From: Nitrospinota bacterium
GTDB taxonomy: Bacteria > Nitrospinota_A > JADGAW01
NCBI GenBank assembly: GCA_015231815.1
Contig: JADGAW010000049.1
Span: 1 to 11,474 of the forward strand
Reading direction: 5' to 3'
DNA length: 11,474 bases
Shown here: in pieces, positions 1 to 7,716 of the stretch
Numbering within the stretch: position 1 is the stretch's first letter
Layout: each line of letters starts with the position of its first letter
Made by a program: the position numbers and the translations under genes
The notes under the pieces: model-generated
The model's database searches: none
What the model saw: only the letters and a program-made list of their open reading frames with translations
What the model was told of the DNA's origin: nothing

Positions 1-433
1 TGATTAAAAATAAGAGGTAATGTGCTTTATCAACGAGTTCAACCTTATATATTAAAATCAGATGCGACAGTGAAATAACTACAAAAAGAAGGGTAAAAGC
101 AAAAAGTGAAACCTTTTTCAAGGTATCGAAAAGTTCCTGAGTTGTTAAAAGAGCATAGATAAAGAAGGCAATGAAAAACAAGATATAAGAAACAAAAATT
201 CCTTCATACTGAGGACAAAAGGTTGCTGTAGAAGAGAGAATAACCGTGGCTCCATATAAAAAAAGCAGGGGTAGTTTTAGCGACTTCTTGCAAAACATTT
301 CATTAATCTCATAGACACAAAATATGGTGACGAGTAAAACAAAAGCAAAGAATGCGAAGAGGTTTCCCCAGAGAATAATGCCCAGAACGATAGGTATTCC
401 AACGATTCCCGATATAATTCTTTTTACATCCAT
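1..433 (-). CDS. cdsA: Phosphatidate cytidylyltransferase, N-terminal part (cut by window edge)
   Basis: The minus-strand frame opens with ATG at 433 and stays open to the window edge, about 144 codons. CdsA makes CDP-diacylglycerol from phosphatidic acid and CTP at the inner membrane, feeding phospholipid synthesis. The protein starts MDVKRIISGIVGIPIVLGII, the usual CdsA opening (a basic 'KRI' followed at once by a hydrophobic helix), and continues as successive membrane helices with an acidic 'YEINEM' after the second. The diagnostic C-terminal CdsA signature lies outside the window, so the call rests on the N-terminus and the helix pattern. No clear Shine-Dalgarno sequence is seen before the ATG. 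The gene is divergent from the one at 576, with a 142-base gap between them. In many genomes cdsA sits near uppS, dxr and rseP; those would lie to the left of this window. Confidence 0.72.
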   Translation of the reverse strand, partial: MDVKRIISGIVGIPIVLGIILWGNLFAFFAFVLLVTIFCVYEINEMFCKKSLKLPLLFLYGATVILSSTATFCPQYEGIFVSYILFFIAFFIYALLTTQELFDTLKKVSLFAFTLLFVVISLSHLILIYKVELVDKAHYLLFLI

Positions 434-575
434 AATTAAATTGCTTTAACAGTAAAGTACGCAGGCAAATGATAAAATATTTTTTCCTGCATCAAATGGT
501 TTTCTATCCTTGGATTGGCTTCTGGAAGATATACTAACCTGCCGGAAAATCCATAAATGAACTAAATTATAGCGT

Positions 576-1508
576 ATGGCTGAGCAGAAGCTTAATAATG
601 TAAACCTTCAACAGCTTGATGAAGTTGCTAAAACCACCGGGGCGAGCTTCAATGAGCTTTGGTGGAATAATTTTCTTCAGAATCAAGAGCTTATAAAAAG
701 GAACAGAGGTGTGGGGATTTTGGCAAATGGAACATCATTTAAAGATGTTTCTACAATTTTAGTTGGTGCTGGTCCTTCTTTGGATAAGCTGGTTCCTTTT
801 CTTATTCAGGAATCAAATAAATCCCTTATCATTGCCTGTGATGCCATTCTAGAGCCGTTACTTGATATGGGGGTAACACCACATATTGTTATTACCTTAG
901 ACCCTCAAAAGGAAATTGCACGTTTTTTTGCTTCTACAAATACAACGAAACCTCTATTAATTGCTCCAACAATTATTCACCCGGAAGTTTTGAGGTTTTG
1001 GAAAGGCAAGTTACTTTTTTACAATAAAAATGCTCCTGTTTACCCTGTTTTGGTCAATATTTGCAATCACGCACCTCATATACCTCAATTAACCCCTGGT
1101 GGTTCTGTACTTTCAGTAGGTTATGATCTTGCTTTTAAGCTTGGGTGCGACCCCATTATTTTTATAGGTCAGGATTTGGCTTATGTCTCAAAAAAAACCC
1201 ATGCAAAAAATACAGCGCACCCTATAAATGAAAGCAATAATATTCTTTTACGAATGAAAGAACATATTGTTTTGGAAGAAGATATTTTTGGCAAAAAAGT
1301 TCCAACATCAAAAGCACTTTCAACTTCTAAGGACTGGTTTCACTGGATATTTAATGCTAACAAAAAACATAGGGATTCAGTGGCAATCAATGCTTCGGAA
1401 AGTGGAATAATTAAAGAGAATTGTGATGTCCTAACCTTTAGGGATGCTTTATCCAGAAAGAAAAACCGTATTAATGTTGAAAATATAATGAGAAGGGCAA
1501 TGAACTGA
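576..1508 (+). CDS. Short DUF115 / MptE-like protein (Maf-type motility-accessory family)
   Basis: 310 residues. The core is a DUF115 (6-hydroxymethylpterin diphosphokinase MptE-like) domain: a nucleotide-binding-type loop GAGPSLDK at 64-71, 'PHIVITLDP' at 102-110, and GGSVLSVGYDLAFKLG at 175-190 followed by the 'IIFIGQDLAY' strand at 194-203. Near the C-terminus 'INASESGI' (271-278) matches the Maf-family element that follows the core. Maf proteins are glycosyltransferases or accessory factors that put nonulosonic acids such as pseudaminic or legionaminic acid on flagellin. They usually run to 600 residues or more, so this is a half-size version. No signal peptide or membrane segment is seen. 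ATG 576 is the first start after an in-frame TAG at 570, and no good Shine-Dalgarno sequence precedes it. The next gene starts two bases after the stop codon, suggesting an operon. The family call is firm; a role in flagellin modification is inference from the family and the chemotaxis neighbours. Confidence 0.75.
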   Translation: MAEQKLNNVNLQQLDEVAKTTGASFNELWWNNFLQNQELIKRNRGVGILANGTSFKDVSTILVGAGPSLDKLVPFLIQESNKSLIIACDAILEPLLDMGVTPHIVITLDPQKEIARFFASTNTTKPLLIAPTIIHPEVLRFWKGKLLFYNKNAPVYPVLVNICNHAPHIPQLTPGGSVLSVGYDLAFKLGCDPIIFIGQDLAYVSKKTHAKNTAHPINESNNILLRMKEHIVLEEDIFGKKVPTSKALSTSKDWFHWIFNANKKHRDSVAINASESGIIKENCDVLTFRDALSRKKNRINVENIMRRAMN

Positions 1509-1509
1509 T

Positions 1510-2748
1510 ATGTTTTCTTATTTTGAACTTTTTACAGCATACCGTTTTTTAAAATCCAAGAGACGGGAACGGTTTATTTCACTGATTTCTTTTATATCCA
1601 TGGCAGGTATTTCCGTGGGAGTAATTTCTCTTATTATTGTAATTTCCGTAATGAAAGGATTTCAAAATAACCTGAAAGACAGAATCCTTGGCATGAACGC
1701 ACATATTCTTGTTCAGGACGCATCTCAGGGATTGATAGAAGACTATGCTTCGGTAATAAAGAAAATAATGACCGTTAAGGGAACAACTGCGGCGAGTCCT
1801 TTTGTGTATGGGCAAGTTATTGTTGCCTCACGAAACAGGGTTTCCGGAGTAGTTGTTAATGGAATTTTGCCCCTTGAAGAAAAAAATGTTAGTAAAATTG
1901 TTGAATTTATGACTCATGGAAGTCTTGATGATCTTGAAGAGTATTACCAAAAGGGTAAAAAAGGGGTAATTATCGGCAATGAACTTGCCAACACCCTAAA
2001 AATTAAAGCAGGCAACGATATTTCTATTATTACCCCATCTGGAAGAATTACCCCTCTTGGAATGGTTCCCCATTTACAAAAATTCAAGGTTATTGGAACC
2101 TTTGAGTCTGGAATGTACGATTACGATTCCAACATGATACTCATTCACCTGAATGAGGCAAAAAAGTTCTTCCGTTTAGGAAACAAGGTAAACGGAATTG
2201 CCGTAAGAACCCAGCATATCGATATGGCAGAAGAGGTGGCAAAGGAAATCTCAAAAACACTGGATTTCCCTTATTTGGCAAGAGACTGGATTTCGTTGAA
2301 TAAAAACCTTTTTGCAGCTTTAAAGCTAGAGCAAATTGCCATGTTTATTATTTTGACCCTCATAATTATTGTTGCTGCCTTTAATATAATTTCTACATTA
2401 CTTATGACAATTATGGAAAAACAATCTTCAATTGCAATTCTAAAAGCGATGGGGGCACGAAGAGAGCAAATAATGAAAATATTTATGATTGACGGTTTTG
2501 CAATTGGTGCCATTGGAACCTTTTGGGGGGCAGTTATCGGAACAACCGCCTGTTATATTTTAAAAACATACCCCTTCATTAAGCTTCCAAAAGATGTTTA
2601 TCAAATGGACACCTTGCCTGTAGATATGGAAATCCAGAGCATAATATTAATTATTGTCGCAGCTCTTTTGATAAGTTTTATATCGACAATCTATCCGTCG
2701 TGGAACGCATCACGAATGGAACCGGTTGAGGCTCTTCGATACGAATAA
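1510..2748 (+). CDS. LolC/LolE-family lipoprotein-releasing ABC transporter permease
   Basis: 412 residues, the usual length for LolC/LolE. This inner-membrane permease, working with the ATPase LolD, passes mature lipoproteins from the inner membrane to the periplasmic carrier LolA. The architecture is classic: a basic N-terminus (KSKRRERF), a first membrane helix at about 24-49 ('ISLISFISMAGISVGVISLI'), a large periplasmic MacB-type domain to about 270, then three helices near 276-302, 326-351 and 376-396. It ends in the conserved tail YPSWNASRMEPVEALRYE (395-412). The cytoplasmic loop 'IMEKQSSIAILKAMGA' (301-316) is the FtsX/LolE coupling loop. The ATG follows the preceding stop after one base, and GAAGG at 1492-1496 is a rather distant ribosome site. 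No lolD ATPase gene is beside it; the next gene is cheR. LolC and LolE cannot be told apart here, and single-permease (LolF-like) systems exist. Confidence 0.88.
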   Translation: MFSYFELFTAYRFLKSKRRERFISLISFISMAGISVGVISLIIVISVMKGFQNNLKDRILGMNAHILVQDASQGLIEDYASVIKKIMTVKGTTAASPFVYGQVIVASRNRVSGVVVNGILPLEEKNVSKIVEFMTHGSLDDLEEYYQKGKKGVIIGNELANTLKIKAGNDISIITPSGRITPLGMVPHLQKFKVIGTFESGMYDYDSNMILIHLNEAKKFFRLGNKVNGIAVRTQHIDMAEEVAKEISKTLDFPYLARDWISLNKNLFAALKLEQIAMFIILTLIIIVAAFNIISTLLMTIMEKQSSIAILKAMGARREQIMKIFMIDGFAIGAIGTFWGAVIGTTACYILKTYPFIKLPKDVYQMDTLPVDMEIQSIILIIVAALLISFISTIYPSWNASRMEPVEALRYE

Positions 2749-2767
2749 ATAATTTTCTTTTCAAACT

Positions 2768-3577
2768 ATGGTAATTTCCCAAAGTGCTTTTCTTGATCTT
2801 TCAAAGATTGTCTATGAATATTCCGGCAATCACTTTGAGGAAAACAAAAAGTATTTTTTTGAAAAGCAGGTTTTTTCCCGGATGAAAGAAATCGGCGTTA
2901 ACACTGCTCAGGAATATCTTTCTCTTTTAATTAAAAACCCTAAAGGTGAAGAGTTAAAAAAATTTGTTGAAGAACTTACCACAAACGAAACATATTTTTT
3001 TCGTGAAAAAAAACAACTCGATTGTTTTGTGCAAGAGATTCTTCACACCATTAAAGAATTAAAAAGCCCTACAGTTCCCATAAATATATGGAGCGCAGCT
3101 TCTTCTTCCGGAGAGGAGCCCTATTCTCTTGCAATTTTAATTAATGAAAAATTTCCAAACTTAAATTATAAAATTCTTGGAACCGATATTAACAGGCGTG
3201 TTCTTTCAATGGGCGAAAAAGGAGTTTACAGTAAAAGGTCGTTAAAAGATGTACCAGAACATATAATCAGTAAATATTTTGAGAATAAAAATAACGAATT
3301 TTTTCTTAAAGAATCTATTAAAAGGCATGTGAAATTTCAACAGCTTAATTTAATTGATAATTTTGCTATGAGTAGTATAAAATATCACGACGTTATTTTT
3401 TGTAGGAACGTTTTGATTTATTTTGACGAGAAACACAGAAAAAAAATCATTGAGAGTTTTTATCGTTCCCTCAATAAAGGAGGGTATTTGTTTCTTGGAC
3501 ATTCTGAATCATTAGGAAGGGACTTACAAAACTTTAAACTTTTAAATCAAAGAAATAATATTACTTATCAAAAATAA
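2768..3577 (+). CDS. cheR: Chemotaxis protein methyltransferase CheR
   Basis: 269 residues, normal for CheR. It methylates glutamates on methyl-accepting chemotaxis proteins using S-adenosylmethionine, setting receptor sensitivity. An all-helical N-terminal domain (1-70) leads into the signature TTNETYFFRE (71-80). The SAM-binding core follows: WSAASSSGEEPYS (108-120), GTDI with the ribose-binding acidic residue (138-141), FCRNVLIYFD (211-220) and GGYLFLGHSES (238-248). The start is set by alignment of the N-terminus with the family; the stretch before it (2749-2767) has no Shine-Dalgarno sequence. It is followed after 15 bases by the STAS gene, so the two are probably co-transcribed. No CheB methylesterase gene is in the window, although a CheB-type receiver occurs at 8303-9244. 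Confidence 0.93.
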   Translation: MVISQSAFLDLSKIVYEYSGNHFEENKKYFFEKQVFSRMKEIGVNTAQEYLSLLIKNPKGEELKKFVEELTTNETYFFREKKQLDCFVQEILHTIKELKSPTVPINIWSAASSSGEEPYSLAILINEKFPNLNYKILGTDINRRVLSMGEKGVYSKRSLKDVPEHIISKYFENKNNEFFLKESIKRHVKFQQLNLIDNFAMSSIKYHDVIFCRNVLIYFDEKHRKKIIESFYRSLNKGGYLFLGHSESLGRDLQNFKLLNQRNNITYQK

Positions 3578-3592
3578 CATTGAGAGGTTCAT

Positions 3593-3943
3593 ATGGAATT
3601 AGTTAGTATTGAAACATTAGACGATGGCACGGTTACTAAAGCATCTTTTAGTGGAAAAATGGCAGCAAGTTCAGACAACACACTCTTTAAGAACATTTTT
3701 GATGAAAATTTGGAGAAGGATATAAAGTTTTTCCTCTTGAACTTCGCAGGAGTTAACTTTATAAACAGTTCTGCTTTGGGAAGAATTATCTTGGATGTTA
3801 AGCGGGTAAACGAAGCTGGAGGTAAAATTGCTATTTATGACCTTCAAAAAGATATTCTGGAACTTTTTAAAATAACCCACCTCAATAAAAAAGTTAATAT
3901 TTTTGACAATGAAAGTGAAGCACTGGAGTTTTTAAAAAGTTAA
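3593..3943 (+). CDS. STAS-domain protein (anti-anti-sigma factor type)
   Basis: 116 residues forming a single STAS domain, the fold of SpoIIAA/RsbV. Such proteins bind a partner (an anti-sigma or switch kinase, or a response regulator output) and are released from or locked out of it by phosphorylation on serine. The motif INSSALGRII at 57-66 corresponds to the family's DSSGLG loop with Ser59/Ser60 as the phosphorylatable position; Asn stands where Asp is more usual. The C-terminal half 'GGKIAIYDLQKDILELFKI' fits the later strand and helix. A good ribosome site, GAGAGG at 3582-3587, lies five bases before the ATG. It directly follows cheR. Solitary STAS proteins beside chemotaxis genes have been linked to control of motility or c-di-GMP output, but no anti-sigma kinase (HATPase_c, RsbW type) gene adjoins, so its partner is unknown. 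Confidence 0.85.
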   Translation: MELVSIETLDDGTVTKASFSGKMAASSDNTLFKNIFDENLEKDIKFFLLNFAGVNFINSSALGRIILDVKRVNEAGGKIAIYDLQKDILELFKITHLNKKVNIFDNESEALEFLKS

Positions 3944-3946
3944 CTT

Positions 3947-3975
3947 TTGTACTTGAAAAAAACATCTCGTATCAT
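3947..3975 (+). promoter_or_regulatory. Possible sigma-70-type promoter for the MBL-kinase gene
   Basis: TTGTAC (3947-3952) and TATCAT (3970-3975) are separated by 17 bases, in the 83-base gap after the STAS gene. The -10 fits well and the -35 poorly. It would place transcription start near 3982, at the hairpin described next. This is a pattern match only. Confidence 0.28.
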
Positions 3976-3978
3976 GTG

Positions 3979-4007
3979 AAAAAACTTCTCTTTAATTAAA
4001 GTTTTTT
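3979..4007. terminator. AT-rich inverted repeat between STAS and MBL-kinase genes
   Basis: AAAAAACTT (3979-3987) pairs with AAGTTTTTT (3999-4007) around an 11-base loop that includes most of the palindrome CTTTAATTAAAG (3990-4001). The T-rich arm could act as a weak bidirectional intrinsic terminator after the STAS gene. The stem has only two G or C pairs' worth of strength, so it could equally be a regulator site or chance in AT-rich DNA. Confidence 0.35.
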
Positions 4008-4026
4008 ACTTCAATCCCTCTAAAAA

Positions 4027-5658
4027 ATGAAAATAACTTTCTGGGGAGTTAGAGGAAGCATTCCATCACCAGGAGAAGACAAGATTTATTTTGGGGGCAA
4101 TACAAGCTGTGTTGAAGTCCAATTAAAAAACCATATATTTATTTTGGATTGCGGTACTGGTTTACGGGGGTTGGGGAATAAACTCCTTCAAGGTGGGGGC
4201 AATATTACGGCGAAAATATTTCTTTCACACTACCACTGGGATCATATTCAAGGTTTTCCATTTTTCATTCCATTTTATGTACCTAATAATGCCTTTGAAA
4301 TATATGGTCCGACTTTAGGAGGTAAAAATGTCAAGTCTCTCTTAGAGGGGCAAATGCAAGCACCTTATTTTCCTGTTCCTCTTTCTGCTTTACAATCGAA
4401 TCTTTCATTTCATGACGTTGAGGAAGGAAACTGTTATTCCTTTGACGATTTAAACGTTTCGGTTTTGCCTATTAACCATCCCGGTGGTGCCTTTGCCTAT
4501 AAGTTTTCATCTCATGATGCAACATTAATTTATGCAACAGATACGGAACATTATGAAGGGCGCATAGATGAAAGTTTGGTGGATTTTTGTAAAGGAGCTG
4601 ACGTTCTTATATATGATGCTCAGTTTTCTCCTGAAGAGTATCACGGTCAAAACGGGGGAGCCTCAAAAAAAGGTTGGGGACATAGTACCATGTTTCATGG
4701 TGCTGAAATTGCCTTAAAATCAAAAATTAAAAAGCTGGTACTTTTTCACCATGATCCAAACAAAGGAGATAAAGCAATTTTTGAATTTGAGAAAAGAGCT
4801 CGAAAAATATTTCCTGAAACAGTAGCATCATTTGATGGTATGACTATTACTAAAATTGAAGGAGAAAAAATAGAGGTTTCTCAAAAAGCTTTTCAACACC
4901 AACAAGAAAAAACTCCAGATAAAAGTAACAGGGAAGCAGAAGAATACAAGAAAATGCTTATAAAGCAGGAAAAACTCGCTTCGCTGGGAACAATGGTTGC
5001 CGGACTTGCCCATGAGCTTAACCAACCAGTTACAAACATTAATTTGTTATGTCAGGTTGTAAAGGAAAAAAGTAAGAAAAACAAACTGAATCAGGAAGAG
5101 GTATTGGAAAAATCCAACACTATTACCAAGCAGTGCAATCGTATGATAAAGCTTATTGAACGGTTAAAGAATTATGCTTCTTCAGGAAGCAGTGAACCTG
5201 AAAATAAAAAAGTTGATATATCACAGGTAATTAAGGAAACATTAAAGCTCATGGAGAACCAGCTAAAAAAGGAGGAAGTATCTGTTCTTATCAGGTTGGA
5301 CAATAACTTACCTAACATTCTTGGAGATTTTTACCAATTAGAGCAAGTTTTTATTAATATCATCAACAACGCAAGAGATGCGATGAAAGAAAATAAAGAT
5401 AAAAAAAAGGAGCTGAAAATTAGAGCTAAAAAAAATAATAACAATGTTCTTGTTTCCATTGCAGATACAGGCTATGGGATTTCTCAGAAGGAAAAAGAAG
5501 GTATCTTTAAACCTTTTTTTACGACGAAACCTGTTGGGAAAGGAACAGGACTGGGAATGTACGTTACTCAAGAAATAGTTACATCTCACAAAGCAACTAT
5601 TACTGTTAATAAAACTCAGGACGGAACAATGTTTTCCTTGAGCTTTCCGGAAATGTAA
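4027..5658 (+). CDS. Metallo-beta-lactamase-fold hydrolase fused to a histidine kinase
   Basis: 543 residues with two parts. Residues 1-285 are an MBL-fold hydrolase of the COG1235/RNase Z/PDE-II-like branch. It opens MKITFWGVRGSIPSPGED and GGNTSCVEV, has the metal motif HYHWDH (H68, H70, D72, H73), and further ligand candidates H151 (NHPGG), D172 (ATDTEH) and H241/H242 (LFHHDP). After a charged linker (285-310, QHQQEKTPDKS) comes a cytoplasmic kinase: the dimerisation/H-box GLAHELNQPVTNI with His329, N-box NIINNARDAM (N447/N448), G1 ADTGYGIS (D480), F-box FKPFFTTK and G2 GKGTGLGM (504-511). All key residues for both activities are present. There is no membrane segment, PAS domain or receiver. 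The MBL part could act as the sensor or as an independent hydrolase; substrate unknown. The start is the first codon of the MBL fold, with no obvious ribosome site. No receiver protein adjoins; the stop overlaps the next start by one base. Confidence 0.88.
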   Translation: MKITFWGVRGSIPSPGEDKIYFGGNTSCVEVQLKNHIFILDCGTGLRGLGNKLLQGGGNITAKIFLSHYHWDHIQGFPFFIPFYVPNNAFEIYGPTLGGKNVKSLLEGQMQAPYFPVPLSALQSNLSFHDVEEGNCYSFDDLNVSVLPINHPGGAFAYKFSSHDATLIYATDTEHYEGRIDESLVDFCKGADVLIYDAQFSPEEYHGQNGGASKKGWGHSTMFHGAEIALKSKIKKLVLFHHDPNKGDKAIFEFEKRARKIFPETVASFDGMTITKIEGEKIEVSQKAFQHQQEKTPDKSNREAEEYKKMLIKQEKLASLGTMVAGLAHELNQPVTNINLLCQVVKEKSKKNKLNQEEVLEKSNTITKQCNRMIKLIERLKNYASSGSSEPENKKVDISQVIKETLKLMENQLKKEEVSVLIRLDNNLPNILGDFYQLEQVFINIINNARDAMKENKDKKKELKIRAKKNNNNVLVSIADTGYGISQKEKEGIFKPFFTTKPVGKGTGLGMYVTQEIVTSHKATITVNKTQDGTMFSLSFPEM

Positions 5659-6881
5659 TGAAATATAGTACTGCAATTAGGCCATGGGCTAACCGACGAC
5701 TTGAGAAAATGGGAAAAGTCGATATTGTTGTTGGCATACCTACGAACAACAATCATGAAACTATTGAGAATATTATAGATAATGTTTCTGAAGCAGTTCA
5801 GATGCATTATCGGGGAATGACAGCCCTTATCATTGTTGCGGATGGTGGTTCAACTGATGACACAAGAGATGTCGCTAACGCAAAAACAGTCAACCCCTAC
5901 ATCGAGAAGATGGTTACTATTTATCGGGGAGAGCGGGGGAAAAGCTCAGCGTATAAAATGATTTTTGAGTCAGCAAATTTCTTGAATTCCCGTGTTTGTG
6001 TAATTGTTGACCCTGCAAGTTTAAGTATCACTACCGACTGGATTAAACATCTTATTGATCCGGTTCTTATTGCAAGTTACCACTATGTAACTCCTTTGTA
6101 TAGTCATAACGACAATGATGTTGGACTCTCCGATAGTATTGCATTTTATCTGACGAGTGCTTTAATGAGCAAACAGGTAAAAACTCCAACAGGCGGAGAT
6201 TATGCGTTATCCGGACAACTTCTGTCCTTTATTGTTGAGAACAATATTTGGGACAACCAAACCTCTTCCTATGGGATTGATGTATGGATACTCCTTAAGG
6301 CAATTACGGAAAAATTTAAAATATGTCAATCGTACCTTGGTCTAAAGGAGGTATTAAGTAACGATAGATATGTGTTTTTTGAGAAAAACTTTGTTGAAAC
6401 CGTTACAACAGTTTTTGAAATAGCAGTTAAGCACAAAGAGGCTCTTCTCTCTTTTCAAGAATCAGAACCAACAGAAATTTATAATAGCCCTGTTGAATAT
6501 CATGGAGAAATTAAACAATCGATTTGTTATAAGGAGTGTATTATTCTTTTTAAACAGGGGTATGCTCATTTCTCTCCAATTTGGGAAAATATTTTGGATA
6601 AAGAAAATTATGAAGAGGTAAAAAAAGCTTTTCAGTTAAATGATGAAAATTTTATTTTTGAACCAAGGCTTCTGGCAAAAATTATCTACAGTTTTGCCCG
6701 ACAATATTCTTCTATGGATCGGTATAAAAACAAAGTCATACAATGTTTGGTACCAATTTATTATGCATATTTGGCGAGTTTAATAAAACGAACTGAAAGG
6801 TGCAACACAAAACAATTGGAGGAAGAAATAAGAAAAGATGCAGAACCTTTTCAGGAGTTAAGACTCACAATGTTTGCATAA
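5658..6881 (+). CDS. Glycosyltransferase family protein resembling glucosyl-3-phosphoglycerate / mannosylglycerate synthase
   Basis: 407 residues with a GT-A nucleotide-sugar-transferase fold of the GpgS/MGS type. Seen: the strand VDIVVGIPTNNNHET (21-35), the nucleotide-binding ADGGSTDDT (61-69), GERGKSSAY (91-99, the usual G-x-GK region), VDPASLSITTDWIKHLIDP (117-135), TPTGGDYALSGQLL (176-189) and YGIDVWILL (205-213, the GpgS-like acceptor segment). The C-terminal 150 residues are helical, as in the family. The metal-binding DxD is normally Asp-Ala-Asp in this segment, but here it is D118-P119-A120, so the second Asp is missing. This suggests altered metal use, another substrate, or a non-catalytic role. 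No signal peptide or membrane helix. ATG 5658 uses the last base of the preceding TAA (TAATG), so translation is probably coupled to the MBL-kinase. Compatible-solute synthesis is possible but unproven. The gene converges with transketolase after nine bases. Confidence 0.72.
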   Translation: MKYSTAIRPWANRRLEKMGKVDIVVGIPTNNNHETIENIIDNVSEAVQMHYRGMTALIIVADGGSTDDTRDVANAKTVNPYIEKMVTIYRGERGKSSAYKMIFESANFLNSRVCVIVDPASLSITTDWIKHLIDPVLIASYHYVTPLYSHNDNDVGLSDSIAFYLTSALMSKQVKTPTGGDYALSGQLLSFIVENNIWDNQTSSYGIDVWILLKAITEKFKICQSYLGLKEVLSNDRYVFFEKNFVETVTTVFEIAVKHKEALLSFQESEPTEIYNSPVEYHGEIKQSICYKECIILFKQGYAHFSPIWENILDKENYEEVKKAFQLNDENFIFEPRLLAKIIYSFARQYSSMDRYKNKVIQCLVPIYYAYLASLIKRTERCNTKQLEEEIRKDAEPFQELRLTMFA

Positions 6882-6890
6882 ATAAAAGTC

Positions 6891-7712
6891 TTAAGCTGCA
6901 AGTTCTGCTAATGCACGTTCAAGCTCTTCATTATTGGGTGCAACTCCATGCCAACTTGCTTTGTTTTCCATAAAAGAAACCCCTTTACCTTTTACTGTAT
7001 TGGCAATAATTGCTGTGGGTTTGCCTTTTGTGCTTCGTGCTTCATCTAAGGCACTTAGAATTTCATCGAAAGAATGTCCGTTAATTTCAATTGTGTGCCA
7101 GCCAAAGCTTTTCCATTTTTCAACAAGTGGGTCAACACGTTTTACATCTTTAACAAATCCGTCAATTTGTAAACCATTTTGGTCAATAAAAAGACAAAGG
7201 TTGTCCAAATTTCTATGTGATGCGGTCATTGCTGCTTCCCATATCATTCCTTCCTGACATTCACCATCTCCAACAACCGCATAAACCCTTGTGTTCTCTT
7301 TTTTATCAAGATTTAAACCTAAAGCAATGCCGTTTGCCTGTGAAAGACCTTGCCCTAAAGACCCTGTGCAAACTTCAACTCCTGGTGTTGCATAGGAAAT
7401 GGGGTGTCCCCGTAAAATAGCACCAAATGCTCTTAATGTTGGAAGTTCCTCCATTCCGAAAAAACCTTTCATAGCAAGAACGGTATAAAGTGCTGGAGCA
7501 CAGTGTCCCTTGGAAAGAACAAAACGGTCTCGATCGCTCCATGAAGGATTTGAAGCATCAACCTTCATTTCAGAAAAATAGAGTGTGATAAGTATATCAA
7601 TGGAGGAAAGTGAGCCTCCAGGATGACCAGAACCCGCTTTATTGAGCATTATTAATATTTCTCGTCGTGCAGTATTAGCCAGTTGTTTTAACTCTTCAGC
7701 GGTTTTTTTCAT
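6891..7712 (-). CDS. Transketolase, N-terminal (TPP pyrophosphate-binding) subunit
   Basis: 273 residues, the normal size for the N-terminal half of a split transketolase. Transketolase moves two-carbon ketol units between sugar phosphates in the non-oxidative pentose phosphate pathway with thiamine diphosphate. Seen: GSGHPGGS (27-34), SKGH (67-70), GSLGQGLSQANG (117-128), the TPP/Mg motif GDGECQEGMIWEA (148-160) closing at DQNG (177-180), and KGKGVSFMEN (241-250). It ends at LAELAA, as stand-alone N-terminal subunits do. The partner C-terminal subunit (TPP pyrimidine-binding plus transketolase C domain) is usually the next gene but is absent: the following gene is on the other strand. AGGAAAA (7728-7722) lies nine bases before the ATG, inside the end of the merR gene, only four bases away, so the two are co-transcribed. 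Confidence 0.92.
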   Translation of the reverse strand: MKKTAEELKQLANTARREILIMLNKAGSGHPGGSLSSIDILITLYFSEMKVDASNPSWSDRDRFVLSKGHCAPALYTVLAMKGFFGMEELPTLRAFGAILRGHPISYATPGVEVCTGSLGQGLSQANGIALGLNLDKKENTRVYAVVGDGECQEGMIWEAAMTASHRNLDNLCLFIDQNGLQIDGFVKDVKRVDPLVEKWKSFGWHTIEINGHSFDEILSALDEARSTKGKPTAIIANTVKGKGVSFMENKASWHGVAPNNEELERALAELAA

Positions 7713-7716
7713 TTTT

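Noticed and set aside
510..535. Possible promoter TTGGAT...TATACT before the DUF115 gene
   Set aside because: The spacing is only 14 bases and the alternative TTGGCT gives 9; a good -10 alone is not enough.
5338..5807. Minus-strand reading frames of 112 and 63 residues
   Set aside because: Antisense to the kinase ATP-binding domain and the transferase start; low complexity and no family resemblance.
6934..7420. Two plus-strand reading frames of 107 and 67 residues
   Set aside because: Both are antisense to the strongly conserved transketolase coding sequence.
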